Assembly: GCF_000385215.1 (NCBI RefSeq)
Contig: NZ_ARQK01000060.1
Coordinates: 92,916 to 156,915, forward strand
Length of the DNA stretch: 64,000 nucleotides
Direction: 5' to 3'
From: Thioalkalivibrio thiocyanoxidans ARh2
Lineage (GTDB): Bacteria; Pseudomonadota; Gammaproteobacteria; Ectothiorhodospirales; Ectothiorhodospiraceae
Position numbers and translations under genes: made by a program. Position 1 is the stretch's first letter. Each line of letters begins with the position of its first letter. Below the pieces are notes generated by a model. That model saw only the letters and a program-made list of their open reading frames with translations. It made no database searches and was not told the DNA's origin. Positions 23,522-31,899 of this stretch are shown piece after piece.

Positions 23522-23621
23522 GGATGGCAATTTGCCACAGTGCGCCTGTGAGTGCAAAGCCATACCGATTCGTAACTCCCTGTTCCTCATGAGAATCTGG
23601 AGCATTGTGGCGAATGGTGTC

Positions 23622-23639
23622 TGCCACACTCATGCCACA
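23622..23639 (+). repeat. Paired TGCCACA repeats near attR
   Basis: TGCCACA at 23622-23628 and 23633-23639, 11 bp apart, as at the left end; a further single copy lies at 23533-23539. They are 83-100 bp from attR. Confidence 0.55.
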
Positions 23640-23645
23640 GTAAGG

Positions 23646-23679
23646 GGGCCAATTTGTGCGGATTTCTGCGGATTGGCCC
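23646..23679. repeat. Inverted repeat with internal TGCGGATT pair near attR
   Basis: GGGCCAAT (23646-23653) is the exact inverse of ATTGGCCC (23672-23679). Inside, TGCGGATT occurs twice (23657-23664, 23667-23674), 10 bp apart. Between the TGCCACA pair and attR, it may bind integrase, an excisionase or a host factor. Confidence 0.45.
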
Positions 23680-23721
23680 GATGGGCGGGGCTATATAAGT
23701 ATCGGAAATAGAGGGAAAAGA

Positions 23722-23770
23722 TGGTGTCCCCGGCAGGATTCGAACCTGCGACCTGCCCCTTAGGAGGGGG
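23722..23770. repeat. attR: 49-bp direct repeat within intact tRNA-Arg
   Basis: Identical to 4183-4231. It spans the tRNA from the 3' CCA to just past the anticodon loop, so integration restored a complete tRNA gene on this side. Confidence 0.93.
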
Positions 23771-23798
23771 CTGCTCTATCCAGCTGAGCTACGGAGAC
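23722..23798 (-). tRNA. tRNA-Arg (anticodon CCT)
   Basis: A 77-nt cloverleaf with encoded CCA. The acceptor GTCTCCG pairs with CGGGGAC, the anticodon stem GCCCC/GGGGC closes loop CTCCTAA (anticodon CCT, decoding AGG), and the T stem GCAGG/CCTGC encloses TTCGAAT. This is the integration target of the element on its left. Confidence 0.97.
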
Positions 23799-23873
23799 AG
23801 CCGCGCCGCGAGTATAAGCGCGCGGCGGGGTTCTCGCCAAAGGGCCGCGGCTGCCGCCAGGTTACCGGGAAGC

Positions 23874-24797
23874 TCACCCTCGAGCATCCAGGCGGTGGTG
23901 CGCCCAGGCGACAAAGTCCGTGACAGGGCAGTGGCCTTCCTCGGGCACGCCAGCGCCGCTGATTACGCGATAGGTGATCAGGTCGCCATCTCGCGCCAGG
24001 ACCTTGCGCACGCTCCAGGCATGGTCCTGAGCGCCGTTGCTGTAGCACTGTCCGGGGCGAACGTCCGCGGGATCGATCGTGTCCGGATGCTCATGGTGTC
24101 GACGCGCCAGCAGGTACAGGCGGGCCAGATCGTCCTCGCTCATGTCGAGGTACAGATTGAGATCGCGCATCGCGTGTTCCAGGTCGGCCTGGGTCAGTCC
24201 CGAGCGTTCCAGTGCACCGGATGGGCCAGCGGGCGAGGGTTCGTCCAGGCGGGCCAGGGCGGCCGGGTAGCGGCGCCATGGAAACGGGTAGTTGATCACG
24301 ATCGCGACCATCAGCATGACGGTCACACTGGAGAGCACCGGGTGCAGGATGAACAGCAGGCCGAGGTCCTCGACCGAGGCGCCGCCGACGACCGCGTACA
24401 ACGCTGTGGCTCCCCCGGGGGGATGCAGGCAGCGCAGGTAGTACATCGCATAGACGGTGAGCCCGACAGCGAGCGCGGCCGCCACCAGCGGGTGGTCCAC
24501 CGCGTGCCGAACGGCGACCCCGACAATGGCTGCAATCGCATGGCCGCCGAGGACGTTCCATGGCTGGGACAGGGCGGCCCGAGGGGCGGCGAAGAGCAGG
24601 ACGGCGGTCGCCCCCAGAGAGGCAAGGATGAGCCCGTTGATGCCGCTTTCGGTGACCGAGGCCGCGACCTCCAGTGACAGATAAAGCCCGATCACGGCCC
24701 CGATCAGGGCGATCAGCTTGTCCTTGTGATTGGTGGTGTCGAGGAAGTCGCCGAGTAAGAGTCTGCGGCCAGTGCGCATGTCTGCTCGTTCGCTCAT
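23874..24797 (-). CDS. HPP-family integral membrane protein
   Basis: About 307 residues (an internal Met at 24779 is an alternative start). Residues ~22-165 contain four to five hydrophobic helices with the family signature LHPPGGATAL and the NGLILASLGATAVLLFA segment. The C-terminal ~130 residues are soluble and hydrophilic (ALERSGLTQADLEHAMRDLN...), not a CBS pair. HPP proteins are thought to be membrane transporters or sensors; some cyanobacterial members move nitrite. First chromosomal gene right of the element. Confidence 0.88.
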   Translation of the reverse strand: MSERADMRTGRRLLLGDFLDTTNHKDKLIALIGAVIGLYLSLEVAASVTESGINGLILASLGATAVLLFAAPRAALSQPWNVLGGHAIAAIVGVAVRHAVDHPLVAAALAVGLTVYAMYYLRCLHPPGGATALYAVVGGASVEDLGLLFILHPVLSSVTVMLMVAIVINYPFPWRRYPAALARLDEPSPAGPSGALERSGLTQADLEHAMRDLNLYLDMSEDDLARLYLLARRHHEHPDTIDPADVRPGQCYSNGAQDHAWSVRKVLARDGDLITYRVISGAGVPEEGHCPVTDFVAWAHHRLDARG

Positions 24798-24890
24798 AAG
24801 CTGGAGAAGCGGTACAGCTTTGGGGCCGCAGGCACGGCAGTCAAGTCGGGGTGGCAGTCCGCTGGCCTCCCGGGGCCGTAAAAGGAGCCC

Positions 24891-25709
24891 TTACGGATCC
24901 GCGGGCGTCGAGGACTCGAGGATCAGCGCGACACGGCGGTTTTCGGCGCGTCCGCGCTCGGTGTCGTTGCTGGCCACGGGCTGGGTGTCGGCGCGGCCCA
25001 CAGCGCGCAGTCGCCCGGGTTCGAGCCCCTGGTCCAGCAGGTAGCGGACTACGCCGCTGGCGCGGGCGGAGGAGAGCTCCCAGTTGGATGGAAAGTGCTC
25101 CGTCGCGATCGGGATGTTGTCGGTGTGTCCCTCGACGGTGATCAGCCCTTCGTGCTCGTCCAGCAGGGGTTCCAGCTGCGTCAGCAGCGCCCGACCTTCC
25201 GGCTGCAGATCGGCCTGCCCGCTGGCGAACAGGATCTCGTCCTGGATGCGCAGCTCGGTACGGCCGGGGTGCTCCACGACCTCAACGCCCTGCGGCGCCT
25301 GTTCGCGCATCCTGGACGCGGTCGCGGCTGTGCCCTCCGGGTCGGGCGCGTCCGCCTCCGGCTGCGGTTCATACAGCCGCTCCTCGAGATCACCCAGGTC
25401 CCCCATCAGCGGCGCGATCAACGGGTCCTGGATGGCCTGAAGGTCGGGGTGGGCGAGCTGGATGGGCTGCGCTGCGCTGGCCAGGGGGCGGTCGTCGCGC
25501 GGGTCCATGAAGGTCAGCATTATCACGAAGATGACGATGACCAGGGTGAGCACATCGAGGTAGGTGAGGATCCAGGCGTGTTCGTCATCGCGCTGGCGTT
25601 CGCCGGGGTATGAGCCCAGAAACGCCTGCTCCGGACGCGTGGCCGCCTGGGCATCCATCTCGGCCTGCATGGCCGCACGGTCGGAGGTGGAGTAACCAGG
25701 GCTGGGCAT
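24891..25709 (-). CDS. MotB-like OmpA-domain stator protein
   Basis: A 272-residue protein with one N-terminal membrane helix (AWILTYLDVLTLVIVIFVIM) carrying the Asp that in MotB forms the ion-conducting site. A long linker leads to an OmpA/MotB peptidoglycan-binding domain (~140-265) with VEGHTDNIPI, ELSSARASGVVRYLLDQG, GRADTQPVASN and RAENRRVALIL. It follows a MotA-like gene by 2 bp. The pair should form a proton- or sodium-driven stator, either for flagella or for another ion-driven machine. No other flagellar gene is nearby. Confidence 0.88.
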   Translation of the reverse strand: MPSPGYSTSDRAAMQAEMDAQAATRPEQAFLGSYPGERQRDDEHAWILTYLDVLTLVIVIFVIMLTFMDPRDDRPLASAAQPIQLAHPDLQAIQDPLIAPLMGDLGDLEERLYEPQPEADAPDPEGTAATASRMREQAPQGVEVVEHPGRTELRIQDEILFASGQADLQPEGRALLTQLEPLLDEHEGLITVEGHTDNIPIATEHFPSNWELSSARASGVVRYLLDQGLEPGRLRAVGRADTQPVASNDTERGRAENRRVALILESSTPADP

Positions 25710-25711
25710 AC

Positions 25712-26536
25712 TCAGGTGCGTTCCTGGCTTTCGGCTTCATCCGCCTCGGCTACACCGTTCGGCTCGGTCTGGCGGATCTCGTCGCGGTGGTTCTCCATGA
25801 ACGAGCGCAGGGTCTCGCGGATATATCCCGGGGTGCGGCCCTTGCGCATCAGCATGATGCCTTCGAGCACCATGGTCATCAGCACGACGCGGCCCTCGGT
25901 ACGCCGTTCCAGCTTGATCGCGATCGGGCGGAACACGAGATTCGCGAGCAGGATGCCGTAGAACGTGGTGATCAGGGCGATCCCCAGATTGACCGCGATG
26001 ATGGTGAAGTCGTCGGTCTCGGTGGTCAGCAACAGGTTGATCAGGCCGATCAGCGTGCCCAGCATGCCGAAGGCCGGGGCATAGGTGGCCATGGTGCGAA
26101 ACATCTGCGCATCGGCCTGTTCGCGGGCACGCAGGCGGGCCATGCGCCAGTTGAGCAGGTCCTGGATGTCGTCCATCGGGGTGTCGTCGATCACCAGCTG
26201 GATGCCGGTGCGCAGGAACGGATTCTGGATCTGCTCCAGGCGCTGCTGCACGCCGCGCAGATTCTGCGAATACCAGTAGCGCGAGACCTGGACGATCTCC
26301 TCCAGGTCGCGGGCGATGTCGTAGCGTTCCTCGCGAATGGCATGCGCCCCCGCACGAAAGACCCGCAGGACCTCGTGAAAGGGGTAGCTCATCAGGGTCG
26401 CGGCGATTGTGCCGCCGAGCACGATCCCCAGCCCTGGCAGGTTCAGGAAGGCGTGCAGGTCCTGCGAGGAAAAGGCGATCACGCTGCCGAAGACCAGCAG
26501 GCTGCCGATGATGCCGAGAAGGGTCGAGAGGTTCAT
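25712..26536 (-). CDS. MotA/PomA-like stator channel protein
   Basis: A 274-residue protein with four hydrophobic segments in MotA order: MNLSTLLGIIGSLLVFGSVI, GLGIVLGGTIAATLMSYPF, MATYAPAFGMLGTLIGLINL and ITTFYGILLANLVFRPIAIK. The conserved Pro-containing helix ends (TYAPAFGMLGTLIG and FRPIA) are present. The cytoplasmic loop between helices 2 and 3 has charged residues that could contact a rotor. It is upstream of the MotB-like gene in an evident two-gene operon. Confidence 0.9.
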   Translation of the reverse strand: MNLSTLLGIIGSLLVFGSVIAFSSQDLHAFLNLPGLGIVLGGTIAATLMSYPFHEVLRVFRAGAHAIREERYDIARDLEEIVQVSRYWYSQNLRGVQQRLEQIQNPFLRTGIQLVIDDTPMDDIQDLLNWRMARLRAREQADAQMFRTMATYAPAFGMLGTLIGLINLLLTTETDDFTIIAVNLGIALITTFYGILLANLVFRPIAIKLERRTEGRVVLMTMVLEGIMLMRKGRTPGYIRETLRSFMENHRDEIRQTEPNGVAEADEAESQERT

Positions 26537-26679
26537 TCAGGAATCCGTTCCGTAACGCGTCTGGTTAATGGGGGTCAGGGTATAGCACGTCCGCGCCGGG
26601 TTCACGCAGGCCCCGGCGTTCGCCGGCGGCGTCGTTCCTGCGTACACTCGGGGCTTTGTTTGCTGAGGGAGAGGCCGGC

Positions 26680-27264
26680 ATGGAATGGGTGCTGATCGCG
26701 ATTGTGGTGCTGCTCGTGGTCTGGGGGGTCTGGACCTACAACCGCCTGGTGACGGCGCGCAACCGTTACAAGAACGCGTTTGCCCAGATCGACGTCCAGC
26801 TGACCCGGCGCTACGACCTGATCCCCAACCTGGTGAAGGTCGCGGAACGCTACATGAGCCATGAGCGCGATACGCTGGAGGCGGTGATCCAGGCGCGCAA
26901 CCAGGCGATGGACCGGCTGAAGCAGGTCGGTGGGGACCCCACCAACACCGAGGCCGTGCGCCAGCTGTCCGGCGCCGAGCAGGGGCTGTCCGGCGCGCTG
27001 GGGCGGCTGTTCGCGCTGTCCGAGAACTATCCGGACCTGAAGGCGAACGAGAACATGATGCAGCTCTCCGAGGAGCTGACCAGCACGGAGAACCGGGTGG
27101 CCTTCGCCCGTCAGGGCTACAACGACGCGGTGATGCAGTACAACATCCTGCGCGAGATGTTCCCGAACACCCTGATCGCGAACAACTTTGGCTTCCGCCC
27201 GGCGCAGTTGCTGGAGATCGAGGACCCGCAGAAGCGCGAGCCGGTCGAGGTCAACTTTTCCTAG
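26680..27264 (+). CDS. lemA: LemA family protein
   Basis: 194 residues from the ATG at 26680, chosen over an upstream in-frame start because GAGGGAGAGG precedes it and it opens directly with the membrane helix EWVLIAIVVLLVVWGVWTYN. The LemA hallmarks follow: LVTARNRYKNAFAQIDVQLT, RRYDLIPNLVKV and the C-terminal FGFRPAQLLEIEDP. LemA proteins are membrane-anchored helical bundles of unclear function, often paired with an M48 peptidase, as here with the gene starting 8 bp downstream. Confidence 0.95.
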   Translation: MEWVLIAIVVLLVVWGVWTYNRLVTARNRYKNAFAQIDVQLTRRYDLIPNLVKVAERYMSHERDTLEAVIQARNQAMDRLKQVGGDPTNTEAVRQLSGAEQGLSGALGRLFALSENYPDLKANENMMQLSEELTSTENRVAFARQGYNDAVMQYNILREMFPNTLIANNFGFRPAQLLEIEDPQKREPVEVNFS

Positions 27265-27272
27265 GAATCGCC

Positions 27273-29246
27273 GTGAACTTCTTCGAACATCAGGACCGTG
27301 CCCAGCGGCGCACGCGGATGCTGCTGGGCCTGTTCATGCTGGCCGTGCTGGCCATTGTGGTGGTGATGAACCTGATCGCACTGGTGCTGTTCGGCCAGAC
27401 GCAGGCAACCGCACCGGGGGAACCCTGGCTGACACGGGAGTTTCTGCGCGACAACCTGGACGTGGTCGGCTGGACCAGCGCGTTCACCGTGGGCCTGATC
27501 GGGCTGGGCAGTCTCTATCGCATGCTGAGCCTGCGCGATGGCGGTGGCGCGGTCGCGCGCGAGCTCGGGGGCACGCGAATCGAGGGCGATACCCGGGACC
27601 CGTTGCGTCGACGCCTTATGAACGTGGTGGAAGAGGTCGCGATCGCCTCGGGCGTGCCGGTGCCCGAGGTCTATGTGCTGGAGCAGGAGCCCGGGATCAA
27701 TGCCTTTGCGGCCGGGTATTCGCCGTCCGATGCCGCGGTCGCGGTGACGCGCGGCGCGCTGGAACACCTGAATCGGGACGAGCTGCAGGGCGTGGTCGCC
27801 CACGAGTTCGGGCATATCCTCAATGGCGACATGCGCATGAACATCCGCCTGGTCGGGATGCTGTTCGGGATCCTGGTGATGGCCCTGATCGGGCAGCGCG
27901 TGCTGTTTGCGATGCGCTATTCCCGCAACAACCGTAACGCCGGCGGGGTCGTGGTCGCGGGCCTGGTGCTGATGATCGTCGGCTATATCGGCCTGTTCTT
28001 TGGCCGCTGGATCCGGGCCTCGGTGTCGCGCCAGCGCGAGTACCTGGCGGATGCCTCGGCGGTGCAGTTCACGCGCCAGCCCGAGGGCATTGCCGGGGCA
28101 CTGAAGAAGATCGGGGCCAGCTACTCCGGACTCAACGCGGACAGCGAAGAGGTTGGCCACATGCTGTTCGTCAACGGCGGCCTGGGCCGGATGTTTGCGA
28201 CCCATCCGCCGCTGGAAGATCGTATCCGCAAGATCGAGCCGAGTTTTGATCCCTCGGAGCTGGAGGCCGTACAAAAGCGCATGCAGGACGATGCGCGGCG
28301 CCGGCGCGAGGAGCAGGAGGCCGAGGCCGCCCGCGAACAGGCCGAGCCGAAGGCCGGGGGTGGGCTGGGGCTGCACCCCGAGGCCCTGCTCGACGCGATC
28401 GGCGATCCCGGCCTTGCGCATATCCTCGGGGCCGGGTTCCTGGTCGCCGCGGTGCCGAATGCACTGGAACGTTCAGTGCACTCTGATCGCTGGGCCGCCG
28501 AGGCCGTGCTGTACCTGCTGATTTCACCAGATTCGGAGGTGCGGGATGCCCAGCTGATGCGCATCCTCGAGACGCGCGGCGAAGACAGCGAGAAGCGCGT
28601 ACGCGAACTGCTGCAGGAAGTGCCCGAACTCAGCCCGGATCTGCGCATCCCGTTGCTGGAGATGGCCTTCCCCGTGCTGCGCCGGCACCCGCCACAGGAG
28701 CGTGAAGTCCTGTCGCGGCTGGTGGACGCACTGATTCAGGCCGATGGGCGGGTGTCCGCCTTCGAATATGCGCTCGGGCGGCTTGTGCGGCGTCAGCTGC
28801 GGGATATCGAAAGACCCTCTCAGGCGCGTTCGGGGGGCCGGCGTCGGCTGGCCGACAACAGCGGCCAGGCGCGCTACGTGCTGGCGGTCCTGGCCCACCA
28901 TGGACACCCGGACGACCCGGAAGCGGCGGTTACCGCCTTCAATGCCGGCGTGGCGGCGCTCACGGGCATCATGCCGCTGGAGTCGGAGGCCCCGCCGGAG
29001 CTCGAGCAGGCTACCGCCGGTACTGCCTGGGCGTCCGTGCTGGACAAGGCCCTGGAGCGGCTCGACGAGTTGCGGGTCAAGGACAAGCGGACGCTGGTCG
29101 AGGCCATGCTGGCAACCGTTCAGCGCGGCGGTGGCGTCCAGGTGGCCGAGATCGAGCTGCTGCGCGCCATGGCCGCTGCACTGCACATCCCGCTCCCCAT
29201 CGCCGAGATGGCGGATGTCTCACAGGGGGACGGGCCGTCCGACTGA
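27273..29246 (+). CDS. M48-family (HtpX-like) membrane metalloprotease with long C-terminal domain
   Basis: A 657-residue protein starting at a GTG. Helices near the N-terminus (LLGLFMLAVLAIVVVMNLIA; VVGWTSAFTVGLIGLGSLY) and in the middle flank the zinc motif HEFGH in ELQGVVAHEFGHILNGD, with the third ligand Glu in SRQREYLADASAVQ. The first ~350 residues resemble HtpX. The rest (350-657) is a soluble, helical extension, with QEVPELSPDLRIPLLEMAFP and AALHIPLPIAEMADVS. Such LemA-M48 operons are linked to membrane protein quality control. Substrate unknown. Confidence 0.92.
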   Translation: MNFFEHQDRAQRRTRMLLGLFMLAVLAIVVVMNLIALVLFGQTQATAPGEPWLTREFLRDNLDVVGWTSAFTVGLIGLGSLYRMLSLRDGGGAVARELGGTRIEGDTRDPLRRRLMNVVEEVAIASGVPVPEVYVLEQEPGINAFAAGYSPSDAAVAVTRGALEHLNRDELQGVVAHEFGHILNGDMRMNIRLVGMLFGILVMALIGQRVLFAMRYSRNNRNAGGVVVAGLVLMIVGYIGLFFGRWIRASVSRQREYLADASAVQFTRQPEGIAGALKKIGASYSGLNADSEEVGHMLFVNGGLGRMFATHPPLEDRIRKIEPSFDPSELEAVQKRMQDDARRRREEQEAEAAREQAEPKAGGGLGLHPEALLDAIGDPGLAHILGAGFLVAAVPNALERSVHSDRWAAEAVLYLLISPDSEVRDAQLMRILETRGEDSEKRVRELLQEVPELSPDLRIPLLEMAFPVLRRHPPQEREVLSRLVDALIQADGRVSAFEYALGRLVRRQLRDIERPSQARSGGRRRLADNSGQARYVLAVLAHHGHPDDPEAAVTAFNAGVAALTGIMPLESEAPPELEQATAGTAWASVLDKALERLDELRVKDKRTLVEAMLATVQRGGGVQVAEIELLRAMAAALHIPLPIAEMADVSQGDGPSD

Positions 29247-29289
29247 GACTCCACACCCGGCCGGCGTAGCCGGTATGATGCGAGACCCC

Positions 29290-29376
29290 GGGGGCGTGGC
29301 GGAACGGGTAGACGCAAGGCACTTAAAATGCCTCGGCCGCAAGGCTGTGCCGGTTCGAGTCCGGCCGCCCCCACCA
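29290..29376 (+). tRNA. tRNA-Leu (anticodon TAA)
   Basis: An 87-nt class II tRNA with encoded CCA. The acceptor GGGGGCG pairs with CGCCCCC, the anticodon stem AGGCA/TGCCT closes loop CTTAAAA (anticodon TAA), a long variable arm follows, and the T stem GCCGG/CCGGC encloses TTCGAGT. Confidence 0.96.
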
Positions 29377-29545
29377 AATCTTTTCCCGACGTATGACGTT
29401 TCCGGCCTCAGCGCATGAGGTTTCTGGCGTAGTCCCCCGGTCCAGCGGGATTTTTCTGTGCCTGGTGTGAGCAGTGATCTCATCGTTCCCAGTAGCAGCG
29501 ATCAGGCGCATAGTGGGAGTCCGGCAGGTAGTGACAGGCCTGGAC

Positions 29546-31822
29546 ATGGATGACAGCACACTCCCGCGTAGTCCCGAACCGAAACAGTCCCGCCTGCAAG
29601 AGGAGCGGAACTGGCGGTCCAGGATGGGGCCATGGCTCGCCGCGCTGGTGGCAGCCGTCCTGTTCGCCGGGCTGTTTTTACTGATCGATCGTGCTTGGAA
29701 GGCCCAGCTGACCGAACGCAAGGGTGCCGCCGTCACCACCGAACTGGCCAGTCTGGGCGCTCAAGTAGAAAGCCAGATCAATGGACTGGTGCATTCGACC
29801 ATTGGTCTTGCCGCCTATGCCTACGTGCACCCCGATCTCGGGGACACCGAGTTCGAGCGCGTTGCCGAACGCTTACATCGTGGGCACGAAGACCTGATGA
29901 TCTCCCTGACGCTGGCACGGGGGTCGGTGATCGAGCTCGTCTATCCCCTTGAGGGCAACGAGGCCGTGGTAGGGTTCGACATCGGCGCGCACCCGGAACA
30001 GGCGGACTCGTATCACCGGGTCCTGCAGGAACGCGAACCCGTAGTGGCGGGCCCCTGGCCATTGGTGCAGGGCGGGCAGGGGATTGTGATTCGCGCGCCG
30101 GTATATACCGGACCGGACCTGGATAACCGCCCGGAGCAGTCGGCCAGCGATGCAGGCGAACATTTTACAATCACTAGCATCGCGCTGGATCTTGAGGCGT
30201 TTTTGGAGCATGTCGGGCTCCATGATCGCTCGGAGCATCTGCATCTTGCGCTGCGCGGCCAGGATGGTGCGGGCGAGGTCGGTCCGTTCTTCCACAACCC
30301 CGACGCGCTTGATGCGACCGCCCCATACGCCCATCGGATTCGCTTTCCCGGCGGCGAATGGCAACTCCTGGCCGATGTAGGTCCGACGCATCCGGGCACG
30401 GATCGGCCGGTGGCCTGGTGGGCCCTGGGAATCGTGGGCGCGCTCGCGGTCGGTGGGTATACCTATCGTGTAGGTACGGGTTTGCGGCAACGGCGCCGCG
30501 AACTCGATCGCTATCGCGGGCTGGTCAATCGGCTCGCGGACCCGACACTTGTGGTGTCAGGCCGGCGCATCCTTTGGGCCAATCCGGCGTTTACCCGAAT
30601 GCTGGGTTATCAACGGTCGATCGACATGGATCTGGATCACCTGAATATGGTGCACCCGGATGATCTGGATCAGCTTCCCCCTCATCTGGATTTTACGGAG
30701 ATGAATCCGGATACGCTTGGCCGCGAGGTCCGTATTCGCCAGGCCGACGGGGACTATCGGTACTTTCTGTTGCGCTGGGTTCCGGTGGAGTGGGAGCAGG
30801 GCCACGCCTTGCTGGTCACATTCCTCGATGTACACGAGAACCGTCTGCTCTTCGAGGCCCTTGCCGCCGCCCGGGATCTTCAGGATGCCATGTTCGAGGC
30901 GGTCCCGGGCGATGCCCTGGTGATCGATTCGGAGGGCACGATTCGACGGGTATTTGGCGATACCTGCCGTCGCTTCGCGTCCTGCGAGCCCCTGATCGGG
31001 AAAAGGCTGGACCAGCTAATGCCGTCGAGCCTGGCGGCTCGGTTTCTCGCGGTGGTGCACCGCGCGCTCGAGGAGGACACGTTTCAGACGCATGACTACT
31101 ACCTCGAGACTGACGTGCTGAAAAACTTTGGCGTCCCCGTTCACGATGGGCGGGCGCGGTGGTACGAAGGGCGGATTCGCCCGCTGGCGTGTTCGGTCAG
31201 TGGGCGCCCCGCAGTGGTCTGGCACGCCCTGGATGTTACCGAACGGCGCGAGCTGGAGCTGCGGCTCAAGACCATGGCCTGGGAGGACCCGCTGACCGGG
31301 ATGGCGAACCGTGCGGCGCTGGACCGGGCGTTTCCGCGGCTGGCAGCCCGCGCCGACCGCCAGCGGGGGCGCCTCGCGCTTCTGTTCATCGACCTGGATC
31401 GTTTCAAGCCCGTGAACGATCGCTTTGGGCATGCGGTGGGCGATCAGCTCTTGCGGCAGATTGCAGGGCGGTTGAAGTCGCACCTGCGCCCCGATGATGT
31501 CCTGGTGCGTCTGGGTGGAGACGAGTTCATCGTCTTGACGGCGCCGCTGGACGAGCGCGACGAGGGTCAGCACCTCGCGGAGCGGTTGCGGCAGGACCTC
31601 GACAAGCCCTTCCACGTTCAGATCGGGGATACCGAGGTTGCGGAGTTGCAAATCAGCTCCAGCATTGGCGTCGCGTTTTACCCGGATGCGGGCCAGCAAC
31701 TGCCGGAGGTCATGGTCGCCGCCGATCGCGCGATGTATCAAGTGAAGACCCGGGGGCGCAATGGCGTGGCTTTGGCGGACGAGGTGCCCCCTGCCGGCGC
31801 GAGGCCTGCAAACCACGGGTAA
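29546..31822 (+). CDS. Membrane diguanylate cyclase: CHASE-PAS-PAS-GGDEF
   Basis: About 758 residues from the ATG at 29546 (an in-frame start at 29474 is possible). A first membrane helix (WLAALVAAVLFAGLFLLIDR) is followed by a periplasmic CHASE-type sensor domain (~60-285) and a second helix (WALGIVGALAVGGYTY). Two PAS domains follow (~325-440, with GYQRSIDMDLDHLNMVHPDD; ~450-575), then a GGDEF domain. The active site RLGGDEF is intact and is preceded by an intact RxxD inhibitory site (RPDD five residues upstream), so it should make c-di-GMP with product inhibition. Confidence 0.93.
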   Translation: MDDSTLPRSPEPKQSRLQEERNWRSRMGPWLAALVAAVLFAGLFLLIDRAWKAQLTERKGAAVTTELASLGAQVESQINGLVHSTIGLAAYAYVHPDLGDTEFERVAERLHRGHEDLMISLTLARGSVIELVYPLEGNEAVVGFDIGAHPEQADSYHRVLQEREPVVAGPWPLVQGGQGIVIRAPVYTGPDLDNRPEQSASDAGEHFTITSIALDLEAFLEHVGLHDRSEHLHLALRGQDGAGEVGPFFHNPDALDATAPYAHRIRFPGGEWQLLADVGPTHPGTDRPVAWWALGIVGALAVGGYTYRVGTGLRQRRRELDRYRGLVNRLADPTLVVSGRRILWANPAFTRMLGYQRSIDMDLDHLNMVHPDDLDQLPPHLDFTEMNPDTLGREVRIRQADGDYRYFLLRWVPVEWEQGHALLVTFLDVHENRLLFEALAAARDLQDAMFEAVPGDALVIDSEGTIRRVFGDTCRRFASCEPLIGKRLDQLMPSSLAARFLAVVHRALEEDTFQTHDYYLETDVLKNFGVPVHDGRARWYEGRIRPLACSVSGRPAVVWHALDVTERRELELRLKTMAWEDPLTGMANRAALDRAFPRLAARADRQRGRLALLFIDLDRFKPVNDRFGHAVGDQLLRQIAGRLKSHLRPDDVLVRLGGDEFIVLTAPLDERDEGQHLAERLRQDLDKPFHVQIGDTEVAELQISSSIGVAFYPDAGQQLPEVMVAADRAMYQVKTRGRNGVALADEVPPAGARPANHG

Positions 31823-31899
31823 AAATCGGCTGGCACGGAGGGGCGGCGCGCCTCCCGCGTGCCGGTCCCCGGATCCCGGCGGACCCCCCGTGAGACGGA

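Larger units (their letters stand above)
4183..23721. mobile_element. Integrated plasmid-like element in tRNA-Arg(CCT)
   Basis: A 49-bp perfect direct repeat bounds this region: 4183-4231 and 23722-23770. The repeat corresponds to the 3' part of tRNA-Arg(CCT), from the anticodon loop to the encoded CCA, and the full tRNA is restored only at the right end. A tyrosine integrase starts 80 bp inside the left copy. Inside are two replication-initiator genes of different families (Rep_3 and TrfA), each with nearby iteron-like repeats, plus restriction-modification, a Gabija-like pair, a tandem-CsrA protein and a hairpin-dense noncoding region. No relaxase, coupling protein or type IV secretion gene is visible. 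The best reading is a plasmid (perhaps a co-integrate of two) that integrated site-specifically. One copy of the repeat plus the interior is about 19.5 kb. Confidence 0.9.

Noticed and set aside
27261..28421. 386-codon open frame on the minus strand
   Set aside because: It mirrors the M48 protease gene and has no recognisable motif.
29433..29455. Terminator after tRNA-Leu
   Set aside because: A T-run follows but the stem (TCCC/GGGA) is only four pairs; too weak to list.
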